DNA of 64,000 bases from Bacteroidales bacterium (GCA_019454985.1 JACFNF010000016.1:1-64000), one strand, 5' to 3'. Positions 33,681 through 44,573 are shown, numbered from the stretch's first letter. Numbers and translations: made by a program. The notes: generated by a model from the letters alone, not told the origin.

Positions 33681-35609
33681 TTATTTCATGCCGCGTTGTC
33701 TGGCAGCCTCTTCAAGGCGTTGCTGGAATGCCGACTTCTTTACCGGTTTTTTCTTATTTTCCTCGATCCTTTGACGCACCTTGTCTTCATCAATCACAAA
33801 ACGGAAAAGATACATCTGTGCAAAAGTGATCAGGTTGGCCAACAGATAATAGTAACTTAAACCGGAAGCATAATTATTGAAAATCCCCAAAAACATGATT
33901 GGCATCAGATACATCATGGTTTTCATTCCGGGCATCTGATTGCTTTGACTGCCCATCATCTGATTATTGATATGGGTATAGAAAATGGTGGAAATGGTCA
34001 TCAACAGGGTGAATAAACTCACATGCGAACCATAAAAAGGAATATTAAAAGGCAGATCGAATATGCTGTCATAGGTAGATAAGTCGTGTGCCCACAGGAA
34101 CGCCTTTTGCCGTAGTTCGATACTCGACGGAAAGAAACGGAACATGGCAATCAGAATAGGCATTTGCAGAAGCATGGGCACGCAGCCCGACATGGGATTG
34201 GCACCGGCGCGTTTATACAGGTTCATGATAGCCTGTTGCTTCTTCATAGCATCTTCCTGTTTGGGATATTTTGCATTGATTTCGTCCACCTCAGGCTTAA
34301 GCACCCGCATCTTGGCAGAAGAGCTGTAGGTTTTATAGGCAATCGGCAGAAGGGCTAATTTTAACAGGATCGTAAGTACAAGAATGACAATACCATAGTT
34401 CCAGCCAAAACTTCCAAGGAAAGTAAAGACCGGTATCACAATGTAAATATTGATCCATGCAAGCAAAAAGAATCCCCAGCCAAGAGGTATCTGACGCTCC
34501 AACCCTAAACCAAACTCTTTGAGTTCATAATAGCTGTTCGGGCCAAAATAGAAAAACATCGGAACAGTCTGGCTGTCGTTCAGGCTTACCGGGATATCCA
34601 TCGAGGCTTTGGCAGTTTTCATATACCGCACATTCTGGCGGGTATCACTGTCATACGTACGAAGGTCGGCATTGTCGAAGGCGCCATTGGCCACGAGTGC
34701 CGTACTGAAAAACTGCTGTTTGAACGAAATCCATTTCAGCTTTGTTTTGATGCTTTTTTCGTCGTTTTTGGTTTGCGACAGATAATCCACATCGTCGTTC
34801 AGATGTTTAAAATAAATGGTTGGCCCATTGAAACGATCAATGGCTTTTTCCTGATTGAGCAAATCAACCGTCCAGTCAAGGTTAATCGAGCTTGTATTGG
34901 TGGCCAGTACATCGCTCAGACCATGCAGCTCCAAAGCAAAACCCACTCTATAAGAATCGGGGTAAATGGAGTAGTTTAATGCAAGATATTTATTTTCGTT
35001 AATAGTCTCATTATCCGAAGCATAAGCCCTGAAGCTGATGTACAGGCTGTCGCCGGTAATCTGAGGGAAATTTTCGCCCGAAAATGGTTTTCCATTTACA
35101 AAAGGTTTAAAATACAGGTCGGAACTGTTAATAATTCGGTTTTTAGCGAAAAATGAAAAATCAAACTTGGCCGTTTGGGGGTCGAAAAGCACCAAAGGCA
35201 TGGTATCCCAGGTAACGTAATCTTTTAATTGAATCTCTTTGATGAACCCACCTTTTGAGCTAAATACCAGGCGAATATGTTGGTTTTCCGACATCCATTC
35301 CTGTTCTTCTCCATTAGCCGAAACGGCAAAGGCTCCATATCTGTCCTGCATCGAACGAAAAACAGACAGCGAGTCGTCCGACGACCATTCAGCCGGATTG
35401 TTTCGGGCATCCTGCTGCTGTTCGATGGCTCTCATCTCTTCGGCAAGTCGGAGCGAATCGGCTAAGCGTTGTTGCTGTCTGACCTGAAGAATGGAATCCT
35501 GTTTATGCTGCCGTGCAGCCATTTCTTCTTTTGAGGGGGTCATCCAAATCGAATAGCCGATCAGGATAACGGCAATAAGGATAAATCCAAGAATGGAATC
35601 TCTGTTCAT
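33681..35609 (-). CDS. yidC: Membrane protein insertase YidC
   Basis: The protein has 642 residues, the long form with a periplasmic domain. An N-terminal membrane anchor (ILGFILIAVILIGYSIWM) is followed by a Lys/Glu/Gln-rich stretch, a ~280-residue beta-rich periplasmic domain, and a C-terminal five-helix core (LTILLKLALLPIAYKTYSS, SGCVPMLLQMPILIAMF, MPGMKTMMYLMPIMFLGIF) ending in a basic tail (KKPVKKSAFQQRLEEA). YidC inserts and folds inner-membrane proteins alone or with Sec. A -7 box lies upstream on the minus strand. The truncated haemoglobin gene follows closely. Confidence 0.95.
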   Translation of the reverse strand: MNRDSILGFILIAVILIGYSIWMTPSKEEMAARQHKQDSILQVRQQQRLADSLRLAEEMRAIEQQQDARNNPAEWSSDDSLSVFRSMQDRYGAFAVSANGEEQEWMSENQHIRLVFSSKGGFIKEIQLKDYVTWDTMPLVLFDPQTAKFDFSFFAKNRIINSSDLYFKPFVNGKPFSGENFPQITGDSLYISFRAYASDNETINENKYLALNYSIYPDSYRVGFALELHGLSDVLATNTSSINLDWTVDLLNQEKAIDRFNGPTIYFKHLNDDVDYLSQTKNDEKSIKTKLKWISFKQQFFSTALVANGAFDNADLRTYDSDTRQNVRYMKTAKASMDIPVSLNDSQTVPMFFYFGPNSYYELKEFGLGLERQIPLGWGFFLLAWINIYIVIPVFTFLGSFGWNYGIVILVLTILLKLALLPIAYKTYSSSAKMRVLKPEVDEINAKYPKQEDAMKKQQAIMNLYKRAGANPMSGCVPMLLQMPILIAMFRFFPSSIELRQKAFLWAHDLSTYDSIFDLPFNIPFYGSHVSLFTLLMTISTIFYTHINNQMMGSQSNQMPGMKTMMYLMPIMFLGIFNNYASGLSYYYLLANLITFAQMYLFRFVIDEDKVRQRIEENKKKPVKKSAFQQRLEEAARQRGMK

Positions 35610-35631
35610 AGTATTTTTTAGAAAACAGGTG

Positions 35632-35639
35632 CAAAAATA
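35632..35639 (-). promoter_or_regulatory. -7 box TATTTTTG (minus) of yidC
   Basis: This perfect TAnnTTTG match lies 22 nt upstream of the yidC ATG on the minus strand. Confidence 0.5.
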
Positions 35640-35861
35640 GTGATTATCTGCATAGCGGATGACCTTGCCAATGATGCAATCTAAAAATTAGGGTTTTCGA
35701 AATGACGGTTGAGATCGTTTTAATCAAGATATGTTGAGTTGTTTATCGGTTAATTGGTTTATAGCTTTATAGGTTTATGGGTTGAAGCTCGCTTGATAAA
35801 AGAAAGTTTTTTGGCGCTTTTGAACAGGCATAAGCCCAAGAAAATCAACCCTATCAATCCG

Positions 35862-35942
35862 TACAATAGTGGCTGAGCAATACTTACAATGGTAGCTGAG
35901 CAATACATACAATGGTGGCTGAGCGGCGCCAAAGCCACCATT
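35862..35942. repeat. 23-bp tandem repeat with REP-like hairpin, copy 2
   Basis: Three consecutive 23-bp units (35862-35884, 35885-35907, 35908-35930) share the pattern TACAATggTgGCTGAG. The third unit begins the inverted repeat AATGGTGGCT (35911-35920), 12-nt spacer, AGCCACCATT (35933-35942), identical in stem and spacing to 12818-12849. It lies just downstream of the pyrG stop. No T run follows. Confidence 0.8.
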
Positions 35943-35969
35943 CTGGCACACCAGTCAATGCGTTTTCCG

Positions 35970-37631
<1,662 letters not shown>

Positions 37632-37721
37632 TCAACTTTTGACGCTCCTTCAAAAAAATATTTGGCCTTGAAAAACACCCCACTGCGCAGACTGAATCCG
37701 GTTCATGAAAATTGTTTCCAC

Positions 37722-37752
37722 AAAAAAAAACGGCGTGTCGGATGACACGCCG
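37722..37752 (-). terminator. Intrinsic terminator of the GAPDH gene
   Basis: A strong stem CGGCGTGTC/GACACGCCG has a 4-nt loop and is followed by a run of nine T residues on the minus strand, 11 bp beyond the stop. Confidence 0.88.
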
Positions 37753-37763
37753 GTCTTCTGGTT

Positions 37764-39209
37764 TTAATAGTAACGATAGCTTTTCACTCGACCGATATGG
37801 CGGGCAAGCCGAACAACCTGACTCGTATAACCAAATTCATTGTCGTACCACAAATATAGGATGATGGTTTTGCCATCTTCCGATACTTTGGTAGCCGGGC
37901 TGTCATAGATACATGGGCAAGAATCGCCAATGCCGTCGGACGACACAAATTCGGTGGAGTTGCTGTAGCGGATTTGTTCAATCAGATTGCCTTTCAGTGA
38001 TGCTTCCAAAAACAGGTTGTTGATTTCGTCCACAGTAACCTGTTTATTGATTTCGAGTGTCAGAATGGCCAGCGACATATTGGGCACCGGAACCCTCACT
38101 GCATTAGATGTAAGTTTCCCTTTCAGCGAGGGAATAGCTTTGGCGGCGGCCGAACCGGCGCCGGTTTCCGTAATCACCATATTGAGCGGCGCCGAGCGTC
38201 CGCGCCGCATCTTTTTGTGATAATTGTCGAGCAGGTTTTGGTCGTTGGTGTAGGCGTGGATGGTTTCGATATGGCCTTTGATGATTCCATACGCATTTTC
38301 GATCACTTCCAAACCGGGAACAATGGCATTGGTCGTACATGATGCTGCCGAGAAAATCGTTTCGGGCTCAATCGGTACCATGTTTTGGTTCACGCCATAG
38401 ACGATATTCGGAATGTCGCCTTTGCCTGGTGCTGTCAGCAAGACCTTGGCTACACCTTTGGCTTTCAGATGTCGCGAGAGGTTTTCGCGGTCGCGGAAAA
38501 CACCCGTATTGTCAATCACCAAAGCATCATGAATCCCGTATTGGGTATAGTCGGGATCCTCTGGGTTTGAGGCCGATATAAATTTGATAATCTGCCCGTT
38601 GACGATCATTGCATTGTTTTCGAGGTCTTCGTTGGCCACGCCATGAAAATATCCATGAACGGAATCTTTACGGAAAAGCGAGATGCGTTTTCTGATTTCG
38701 TCGGGTGTGTTTGAGCGGGTAACGATAGCCCTGAGGCGCAGATGGCTTCCGTTGCCGGCAAACAATATCAGCTCACGTGCCAAAAGTCGCCCGATACGGC
38801 CAAAACCATAAAGCACCACATCCTGCGTGCGGTTGCTGCGTGGCTCAACACCGATGAAAGCTTTTAGTTTGTCCTTTACAAAGGCATGTACATCAGCATA
38901 TTTTTTGTTCTCGTCTGTCCATTCCGAATTCAAACGACCGATATCAATCCGGGCTGGTGCAATATTCAGTTCGTAAATAGCTTTGGCGATAAGCAGTGAA
39001 TCTTCGACCCGTACAGGTTTTTTCAAAATGGTCTCAGCTCTGATATGTTTGTTGAGTACTTTTCCCGAGCCTCGGTTAATCAAAACCGAACGCAGCAATA
39101 TAAGCTCAACCGATTTTTCATACCATAGTTTACTTACGATATTGATCAGTTCGGAAGCCGCCATTTCCATCTCGATCCATGACTTGATTGTGCTGTTGAA
39201 TTTTTCCAT
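37764..39209 (-). CDS. Glyceraldehyde-3-phosphate dehydrogenase, long form
   Basis: The protein has 481 residues, about 145 more than ordinary GAPDH. The NAD(P)-binding Rossmann start is YGFGRIGR (134-141) and the catalytic Cys is Cys291 in SAASCTTN. The C-terminal catalytic domain includes TETGAGSAAAKAIPSLKGK and WYDNEFGY. GAPDH oxidises glyceraldehyde-3-phosphate to 1,3-bisphosphoglycerate, in glycolysis or in reverse. Residues 1-130 are an extra, mostly helical domain (SWIEMEMAASELINIVSKLW; EKSVELILLRSVLINRGSG), found in some Bacteroidota GAPDHs and of unknown role. A terminator and a -7 box delimit a single-gene unit. Confidence 0.9.
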   Translation of the reverse strand: MEKFNSTIKSWIEMEMAASELINIVSKLWYEKSVELILLRSVLINRGSGKVLNKHIRAETILKKPVRVEDSLLIAKAIYELNIAPARIDIGRLNSEWTDENKKYADVHAFVKDKLKAFIGVEPRSNRTQDVVLYGFGRIGRLLARELILFAGNGSHLRLRAIVTRSNTPDEIRKRISLFRKDSVHGYFHGVANEDLENNAMIVNGQIIKFISASNPEDPDYTQYGIHDALVIDNTGVFRDRENLSRHLKAKGVAKVLLTAPGKGDIPNIVYGVNQNMVPIEPETIFSAASCTTNAIVPGLEVIENAYGIIKGHIETIHAYTNDQNLLDNYHKKMRRGRSAPLNMVITETGAGSAAAKAIPSLKGKLTSNAVRVPVPNMSLAILTLEINKQVTVDEINNLFLEASLKGNLIEQIRYSNSTEFVSSDGIGDSCPCIYDSPATKVSEDGKTIILYLWYDNEFGYTSQVVRLARHIGRVKSYRYY

Positions 39210-39259
39210 TACTTTTTGTTTTTAATTATTGAATGATTTGGACTGATCAGGTTTTGCAG

Positions 39260-39267
39260 CAAATATA
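39260..39267 (-). promoter_or_regulatory. -7 box TATATTTG (minus)
   Basis: This perfect TAnnTTTG box lies 50 nt upstream of the GAPDH start on the minus strand. Confidence 0.45.
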
Positions 39268-39305
39268 GCTATTTCTGCAATCGTTTTCGGCGGTTCAGAA
39301 AAAAT

Positions 39306-39341
39306 AAAAAAGGAACGGCAAAAAACACCCCGTTCCTTTTC
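39306..39341 (-). terminator. Intrinsic terminator of rpoD
   Basis: The stem AAAAGGAACG/CGTTCCTTTT is followed on the minus strand by T-rich sequence, ~23 bp past the rpoD stop. The A/T flanks make it bidirectional in principle. Confidence 0.85.
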
Positions 39342-39363
39342 GTTATCAATTATTTAACTGTAA

Positions 39364-40230
39364 TTATTGTCCCAGATAGGCTTTCAGTTGCCGGTTTCTG
39401 ACTGAATTTTTCAGGTTCCTGATGCCTCTTTCTTTGATCTGTCGGACTCTTTCGCGGGTAAGATCAAATTTGGCTCCAATTTCTTCTAATGTGTAACCGT
39501 GACTCATTCCCAGACCAAAATAAAGGCTGAGCACATCGCGTTCTTTTTCGTTCAGCATCTCGAGCAGGCGTTGAATTTCGTTTCCAAGCGATTCGCGCAT
39601 CAGGCGGTCATCGGTCTCCTCCATATCTTCGGGAATATACTGATCGAGAAACATCATATCTTCATCCGTCACGAGAGGGGCATCCATGCTGATAACACGG
39701 CTGTTGATCTTCATGGCAGCTTCAATTTTTGCTTCCGGCATATCCATTTGTTCGGCAATTTCTTCTGCCGAAGGCGAGCGTTCGTAAATCTGTTCTAATT
39801 TCGACGATACCTTTTTGATCCTGTTGAGCGAACCAACCTGATTCTGCGGAAGTCGCACAATACGAGATTGTTCAGCCAGCGCTTGCAGGATACTTTGCCG
39901 TATCCACCAAACTGCGTATGAAATAAATTTGAACCCGCGCGTTTCGTCAAAACGCCGGGCTGCCTTGATTAGCCCGAGATTGCCTTCGTTGATCAGGTCG
40001 GGAAGGCTCAGACCCTGATTTTGGTATTGCTTAGCCACCGAAACCACAAACCGCAGGTTGGCATTCACTAAGCGTTCTAAAGCACGCTGATCGCCATTAC
40101 GTATCTTGCGGGCAAGCTCCACTTCTTCATCGGCAGTGATCATCTCCTCTTTGCCAATGTCCTGAAGGTATTTGTCCAGCGATGCGTTTTCGCGATTTGT
40201 GATGGACTTTGTTATTTTTAGTTGCCTCAT
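39364..40230 (-). CDS. rpoD: Primary sigma factor RpoD/SigA
   Basis: The protein has 288 residues, the short form without large region 1.1 that is typical of Bacteroidota primary sigma factors. Region 1.2-2 includes [20 protein letters not shown] and [17 protein letters not shown]; region 2.4 includes [20 protein letters not shown]; region 3-4 ends with [20 protein letters not shown] (helix-turn-helix for the -33 element). This sigma recognises the TTTG/TAnnTTTG promoters found throughout the window. Its own -7 box is about 150 nt upstream, leaving a long leader. Downstream lies GAPDH, after a terminator. Confidence 0.93.
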   Translation of the reverse strand: MRQLKITKSITNRENASLDKYLQDIGKEEMITADEEVELARKIRNGDQRALERLVNANLRFVVSVAKQYQNQGLSLPDLINEGNLGLIKAARRFDETRGFKFISYAVWWIRQSILQALAEQSRIVRLPQNQVGSLNRIKKVSSKLEQIYERSPSAEEIAEQMDMPEAKIEAAMKINSRVISMDAPLVTDEDMMFLDQYIPEDMEETDDRLMRESLGNEIQRLLEMLNEKERDVLSLYFGLGMSHGYTLEEIGAKFDLTRERVRQIKERGIRNLKNSVRNRQLKAYLGQ

Positions 40231-40380
40231 TTTTAGTCATTTATTTGTTTTGGCATCATTTCAGCCTTCCAGATAACGGTGAATCAGCCAATGCTGACAA
40301 CTCTTGTTCGACAATTTAAACAATCCAAGCCGGAAACTTGTTTTGATTTTGAATTATTTTTCACCGAAAATCCTCAGGTT

Positions 40381-40388
40381 CAAAGATA
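40381..40388 (-). promoter_or_regulatory. Possible -7 box TATCTTTG (minus) of rpoD
   Basis: This perfect TAnnTTTG box on the minus strand lies about 150 nt upstream of the rpoD ATG. The long leader makes the assignment tentative. Confidence 0.35.
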
Positions 40389-40415
40389 TGAAATATTATT
40401 TAAATTTGATCTAAA

Positions 40416-41888
40416 TTATTTTAAAAATTCAAAACTAATTTTCATCCCATTGGGATACATTCCCTGCACACGTATTGCCTTGTTTCCTGAGCCGTTCATG
40501 GCTTGTTCGAGATCGCTTTTATTGTCCACCTTTTTCCCGTTGATCTGGAAGATAATGAATCCATCGCCAATGCCTCCGCGGCGCAAAACCCCATCTTTCA
40601 CACCGGTCACTTTAAGGCCGTAAGTTAGGCCCAACTCATTCTTCTCGTCTTCTCTCAAACGCTCAAAATTAGCGCCAAGGTCGGCATTATAGAACGAATC
40701 TTCGCGTTTAACCACCTGCACAGTACCATCCTGATTACGCAAGGTAACTTCTTTGGTCAATTGCTTTCCGTTTCTCAACAGTTGAAGTTCGACAGTTTCG
40801 CCCGGCCGATGTTGGCCAACGGCTTCAAGCAGTTGCGAAAGGCTGTTCACAGGCTTGTTGTCTAAAGCCAGGATCACGTCGCCCGAACGCATGCCGGCTT
40901 CTTTTGCACCTCCATTATCGGTCACCCGGGCCACATACACGCCTTTGATGTCGCTTTCGCCGGCTTCTTTGGCAAGGTCTTCATCCATTTCCCGAATTTC
41001 GACACCCAAAAAGGCTCTTTGAGGCTCGCCAAAACGAATGATGTCGTCCACTACTTTTTTGGCAATATTCCCCGGAATAGCAAATGAATAACCCTCATAC
41101 ACTCCGGTTTGCGATGCGATGGCAGCATTGATTCCAATGAGTTCGCCGGCTGTATTGACCAATGCTCCGCCACTGTTTCCCCTGTTTACCACAGCATCCG
41201 TCTGAATAAAGGAATCAACCGAAGAACGATTTCCCAGAATATTGATATTCCGTGCTTTGGCGCTAACAATACCTGCCGTCACCGTTGAGGTAAGGTTAAA
41301 CGGATTTCCCACTGCCAATACCCATTCGCCGATTTTTACATCATCGGAATTACCAAATACCAGAAAAGGCAGACCGTTGGCTTCCACTTTAATCAGGGCT
41401 ATATCAGTGCCCGGGTCGGTTCCAACAATGGTCGCTTTCAGTTTTCGTTTGTCATTAAACGTAACTTCAATATCATCGGCGCCTTCCACAACATGATTAT
41501 TGGTCACTATATATCCATCGGCCGACAGAACCACTCCTGAGCCAAAGCCGACAACACTTCTGCTCCCGCCATGAAAGGGATTTCCATACAAAAACTCACG
41601 CAGTGAACCGTAAAAATCATCGTACGAACGACTTCTTTGAGTCATCTCGGTACGGATGTGTACTACGGCATTCACAGTATTTTCAGCAGCTTCAATAAAA
41701 CTTGCCTCTTGTGGGGGAGCGGCAAAACGGGTATTAAAAATCCGCATATCCTGCGTCTGTGTCAAACCATTGGTGTTCTGATTTACCGGATTTTGTTGCT
41801 TGACTTCCGGTGAAAAAATCAAATACAAGGCAAGAACTGCCAATCCACCGGCAATTCCTAATACAAAACTTTTCATTCCACTTTTCAT
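40416..41888 (-). CDS. DegP/HtrA-type serine endoprotease
   Basis: The protein has 490 residues. One N-terminal membrane segment or signal anchor (FVLGIAGGLAVLALYLIF) places it in the periplasm. The chymotrypsin-like catalytic triad is His132 (TNNHVVEG), Asp162 (GTDIALI) and Ser239 (RGNSGGAL). Two PDZ domains follow (residues ~285-375 and ~395-485). This is the Do-family protease/chaperone for misfolded envelope proteins, with a role in cell-envelope stress. It is on the same strand as rpoD but 185 bp upstream of it, so co-transcription is uncertain. The family is certain; which of DegP/DegQ/DegS is not. Confidence 0.92.
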   Translation of the reverse strand: MKSGMKSFVLGIAGGLAVLALYLIFSPEVKQQNPVNQNTNGLTQTQDMRIFNTRFAAPPQEASFIEAAENTVNAVVHIRTEMTQRSRSYDDFYGSLREFLYGNPFHGGSRSVVGFGSGVVLSADGYIVTNNHVVEGADDIEVTFNDKRKLKATIVGTDPGTDIALIKVEANGLPFLVFGNSDDVKIGEWVLAVGNPFNLTSTVTAGIVSAKARNINILGNRSSVDSFIQTDAVVNRGNSGGALVNTAGELIGINAAIASQTGVYEGYSFAIPGNIAKKVVDDIIRFGEPQRAFLGVEIREMDEDLAKEAGESDIKGVYVARVTDNGGAKEAGMRSGDVILALDNKPVNSLSQLLEAVGQHRPGETVELQLLRNGKQLTKEVTLRNQDGTVQVVKREDSFYNADLGANFERLREDEKNELGLTYGLKVTGVKDGVLRRGGIGDGFIIFQINGKKVDNKSDLEQAMNGSGNKAIRVQGMYPNGMKISFEFLK

Positions 41889-41979
41889 AATTTCTAAATT
41901 TTGTCAGAACAACGTTAACCGAAATTGAAAGTTTTATTTCCTGTGTTAATTGATGTTAATCACTTCCGTTTAAAATACG

Positions 41980-42007
41980 TTTGTCTTGTGTTTTCATCCT
42001 AAATTTG
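41980..42007 (+). promoter_or_regulatory. Promoter TTTG-N16-TAAATTTG of dapF
   Basis: A TTTG (41980-41983) lies 16 nt before a perfect -7 box (42000-42007). The leader to the ATG at 42074 is about 60 nt. The spacing is slightly short compared with the usual 17-23 nt. Confidence 0.5.
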
Positions 42008-42073
42008 CATCAAATATTAAACCATTTTTGAAGAGTTAACGTTTATTAACAGCCCTATTTTACCTCATCGCCA

Positions 42074-42883
42074 ATGGAAAAAATTCAATTCTGGAAGCTT
42101 CATGGCTCAGGCAATGATTTCGTTTGCCTCAATGGGTCTTTGCCGCTTCCGGACCTCAGTCCAAAACAGATAGCCTGGATTTGTCATCGCCGCCTGGGTG
42201 TCGGCGCGGATGGGTTGATAGTGATTAAACCAACAGAAAATGCTGCTTTTCGGATGGTGTATTACAACGCTGACGGTTATGAAGGAAGCATGTGTGGCAA
42301 TGGCGGACGAGCGGCTGCTGTTTTTGCACGGATGCTCGGCATTGGTGAAAACCGCAACAGCTTCATGGCATACGATGGCATCCATCATTATATCATTCAC
42401 CGTCAGGACGATGAAGAATCGGATGTGGAGCTGACAATGAACGATGTTCATCAATTCAAAATGGTTGATAGAGGCCTCGTGGTCAATACCGGTTCGCCTC
42501 ATTTGGTGCTTTTCACCAATAACCTGTCATCCGTGGATGTTATCGGCCAAGGCCGGAATATCCGTTATTCTGATCGTTTTGCACCGGGCGGGATCAACGT
42601 TAACTTCCTCGAATCCAACGAAAAGGGAAATTTCCTGCGTACCTACGAACGCGGCGTTGAAGATGAAACCCTGAGTTGTGGTACAGGCGTGACCGCCGCC
42701 GCCATTGCACTGAATTTGAAAAACAATCACGAAAGACAAATCATCCGGACAAAAGGCGGAATTTTGAGCGTTGACCTTCATCGTGAAAAAGATCATTTCA
42801 CAGGGATTCGTCTTCGTGGCCCCGTAAGTTTTGTGTTTTCAGGTACATTAGATAGGATAATCCCCGAATTAAGAGATATTTAA
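42074..42883 (+). CDS. dapF: Diaminopimelate epimerase
   Basis: The protein has 269 residues. It interconverts LL- and meso-diaminopimelate for lysine and peptidoglycan synthesis, in the cytoplasm. Both catalytic cysteines are present: Cys74 in SMCGNGGRA and Cys202 in LSCGTGVTAA. The N-terminus LHGSGNDFVCLNG is the family signature. It has its own promoter and is followed 50 bp later by a GNAT gene with a separate -7 box. Other lysine genes are not in the window. Confidence 0.95.
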   Translation: MEKIQFWKLHGSGNDFVCLNGSLPLPDLSPKQIAWICHRRLGVGADGLIVIKPTENAAFRMVYYNADGYEGSMCGNGGRAAAVFARMLGIGENRNSFMAYDGIHHYIIHRQDDEESDVELTMNDVHQFKMVDRGLVVNTGSPHLVLFTNNLSSVDVIGQGRNIRYSDRFAPGGINVNFLESNEKGNFLRTYERGVEDETLSCGTGVTAAAIALNLKNNHERQIIRTKGGILSVDLHREKDHFTGIRLRGPVSFVFSGTLDRIIPELRDI

Positions 42884-42909
42884 TCTTACCGCCAATACTT
42901 TTTTTTTCA

Positions 42910-42917
42910 TAAATTTG
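42910..42917 (+). promoter_or_regulatory. -7 box TAAATTTG
   Basis: This perfect TAnnTTTG box lies 16 nt before the ATG at 42934, giving the GNAT-mltG-phosphohexomutase-TPR string a promoter with a very short leader. Confidence 0.5.
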
Positions 42918-42933
42918 TTGCTTCAAAAGGCTT

Positions 42934-43482
42934 ATGTACCTGCAATCGGGCAATATCGCACTCCGGGCTGTGGAACCTTCCGACAGCGAACTCCTCTACG
43001 TGTGGGAAAATGATGTTGCTTTGTGGCGGGTGAGCGACCGATTGTCACCCATTTCAAAATTTGAAATTGAACAATTTATTTTGAGCAGCAACGAAGTGCG
43101 TCACCAAAGCCAGATTCGGCTGATGGTTGATCTGAAACAAGGCTCCTCGTCCAAAACCATTGGCAGTGTTGATCTTTACGACTTTGACCTTTATCATTCT
43201 CGGGCAGGAGTTGGCATATTCATCACTGAAGAGCATAGGCAAAAAAGTTATGCAAAAATCGCTATACAACTTGCCGAAAGCTATTGTTTCAACACTTTAA
43301 AACTGCATCAGTTGTATGCCTTGGTCGGAAGCCAAAACGCACACAGCCTGAGGCTTTTTGCCAGCCTTGGGTATCGGGAAACCGGCATTCGTTCAGATTG
43401 GTATCTTACGAAAGAAGGTTTTGAAAGCCAGCATTGTTTCCAAAAAACAATTCACGAATTTCAAGCATTGAAAATTAAATGA
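42934..43482 (+). CDS. GNAT acetyltransferase, RimJ/RimL-like
   Basis: The protein has 182 residues and a full GNAT domain: NIALRAVEPSDSELLYVWE at the start (typical of ribosomal-protein and small-molecule acetyltransferases), SVDLYDFDLYHSRAGVGIFI in the middle, the acetyl-CoA loop EEHRQKSYAKIAIQL, and the motif QNAHSLRLFASLGYRETG near the end. Substrate unknown; spermidine/polyamine or N-terminal acetylation are possibilities for this subgroup. It overlaps mltG by four bases (ATGA), so the two are translationally coupled. Confidence 0.75.
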   Translation: MYLQSGNIALRAVEPSDSELLYVWENDVALWRVSDRLSPISKFEIEQFILSSNEVRHQSQIRLMVDLKQGSSSKTIGSVDLYDFDLYHSRAGVGIFITEEHRQKSYAKIAIQLAESYCFNTLKLHQLYALVGSQNAHSLRLFASLGYRETGIRSDWYLTKEGFESQHCFQKTIHEFQALKIK

Positions 43483-44567
43483 GGTCCTATCACAGCGCTT
43501 ACGGAAATCCTTCGCGTCGGAAAGCGAAAAAACGCAGAAGACGGATCAATACGGCCGTTGTATTTTTTCTGCTCTTTGCAATTGGTTTGAGTGCCTTTCT
43601 TGCCTATGACATTTTTCTGCGACCCAACGTTTGGGTTGCTACCGGCGAAAAAGGAGAAGTGTTTATCCCTACCGGAAGCACTTATGAGCAGGCACGACAA
43701 ATTCTCTTCGAGAAAGGACTCATTGAAAGACGTAAAGATTTTGAAAGAGCCGCCCATTGGCTGAAACTTGGCGATCAGATTAAACCCGGACATTATGTGA
43801 TTGAGCAAGGGATGGATAACTTTAGTCTCATCAGGCTGTTAAAATCCGGCAATCAAGAACCCATCCAACTTACATTCAACAATATACGAGATATACCACA
43901 GTTAGCCGGCCGGGTCTCGGCTCAAATTGAAGCCGATTCGGTTTCGCTGGTTGAATTGCTTTCGGACAGTGCGTTTCTGGCACAGATTGGTTACAACCGA
44001 TATACGATACCAGCTTTATTTATTCCGAACACTTACGAATTTTGGTGGACCACAAATGCCCGGGAATTTGTTTCCAGAATGCTGAGCGAGAATGCCCGTT
44101 TCTGGACTGACGACCGTTTGGCCCGAGCCAATGCCGTTGGACTGAGCAAGACAGAAGTGTCGGTTTTGGCTTCCATTGTTGAGAAAGAAACCAACAAAGA
44201 CAGTGAGAAACCTGCCATTGCAGGAGTTTACCTCAATCGTCTTCGCGGCGGATGGCGGTTGCAGGCCGATCCGACTTTAGTTTTCGCCGCCGGTGATTTT
44301 GAAATCCGGCGGGTGCTTGACATTCATAAAACCATTGAGTCACCTTACAATACCTATATGTATCCCGGTCTCCCACCGGGCCCGATTTGCATTCCTTCCA
44401 TTGCCTCCATCGAGGCTGTACTTAGTCCCGACAAACACTATTATTACTATTTTTGTGCAAAAGACGATATGTCGGGCTACCATGTCTTTGCCAGCTCTTA
44501 TGCCGAACATGAAATCAATGCATGGCGTTTTCGGCAAGCGCTCAACAGATTGAATATCAGAAAATAA
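43479..44567 (+). CDS. mltG: Endolytic transglycosylase MltG
   Basis: The protein has 362 residues. One N-terminal membrane helix (VVFFLLFAIGLSAFLAYDI) follows a basic leader (RRKAKKRRRRIN). The periplasmic domain has the YceG/MltG signatures: SIVEKETN with the catalytic Glu (~235), IAGVYLNRLRGGWRLQADPT, and SPYNTYMYPGLPPGPI. It cleaves nascent peptidoglycan strands and sets glycan length or ends polymerisation. It overlaps the GNAT gene and is followed by the phosphohexomutase gene with a 6-bp gap, suggesting one operon. Confidence 0.92.
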   Translation: MRSYHSAYGNPSRRKAKKRRRRINTAVVFFLLFAIGLSAFLAYDIFLRPNVWVATGEKGEVFIPTGSTYEQARQILFEKGLIERRKDFERAAHWLKLGDQIKPGHYVIEQGMDNFSLIRLLKSGNQEPIQLTFNNIRDIPQLAGRVSAQIEADSVSLVELLSDSAFLAQIGYNRYTIPALFIPNTYEFWWTTNAREFVSRMLSENARFWTDDRLARANAVGLSKTEVSVLASIVEKETNKDSEKPAIAGVYLNRLRGGWRLQADPTLVFAAGDFEIRRVLDIHKTIESPYNTYMYPGLPPGPICIPSIASIEAVLSPDKHYYYYFCAKDDMSGYHVFASSYAEHEINAWRFRQALNRLNIRK

Positions 44568-44573
44568 CATTTG

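Larger units (their letters stand above)
35610..35969. other. 360-bp intergenic region between yidC and pyrG
   Basis: It holds the yidC -7 box and, at 35862-35942, a 23-bp tandem repeat ending in the dispersed hairpin. The rest shows no gene or clear terminator. The pyrG stop is at 35970, inside the edge of the region's repeat neighbourhood. Confidence 0.5.

Noticed and set aside
35911..35942. Hairpin as a terminator of pyrG
   Set aside because: No T run follows the stem in either direction, and an identical stem is found far away at 12818, so it is a repeat element.
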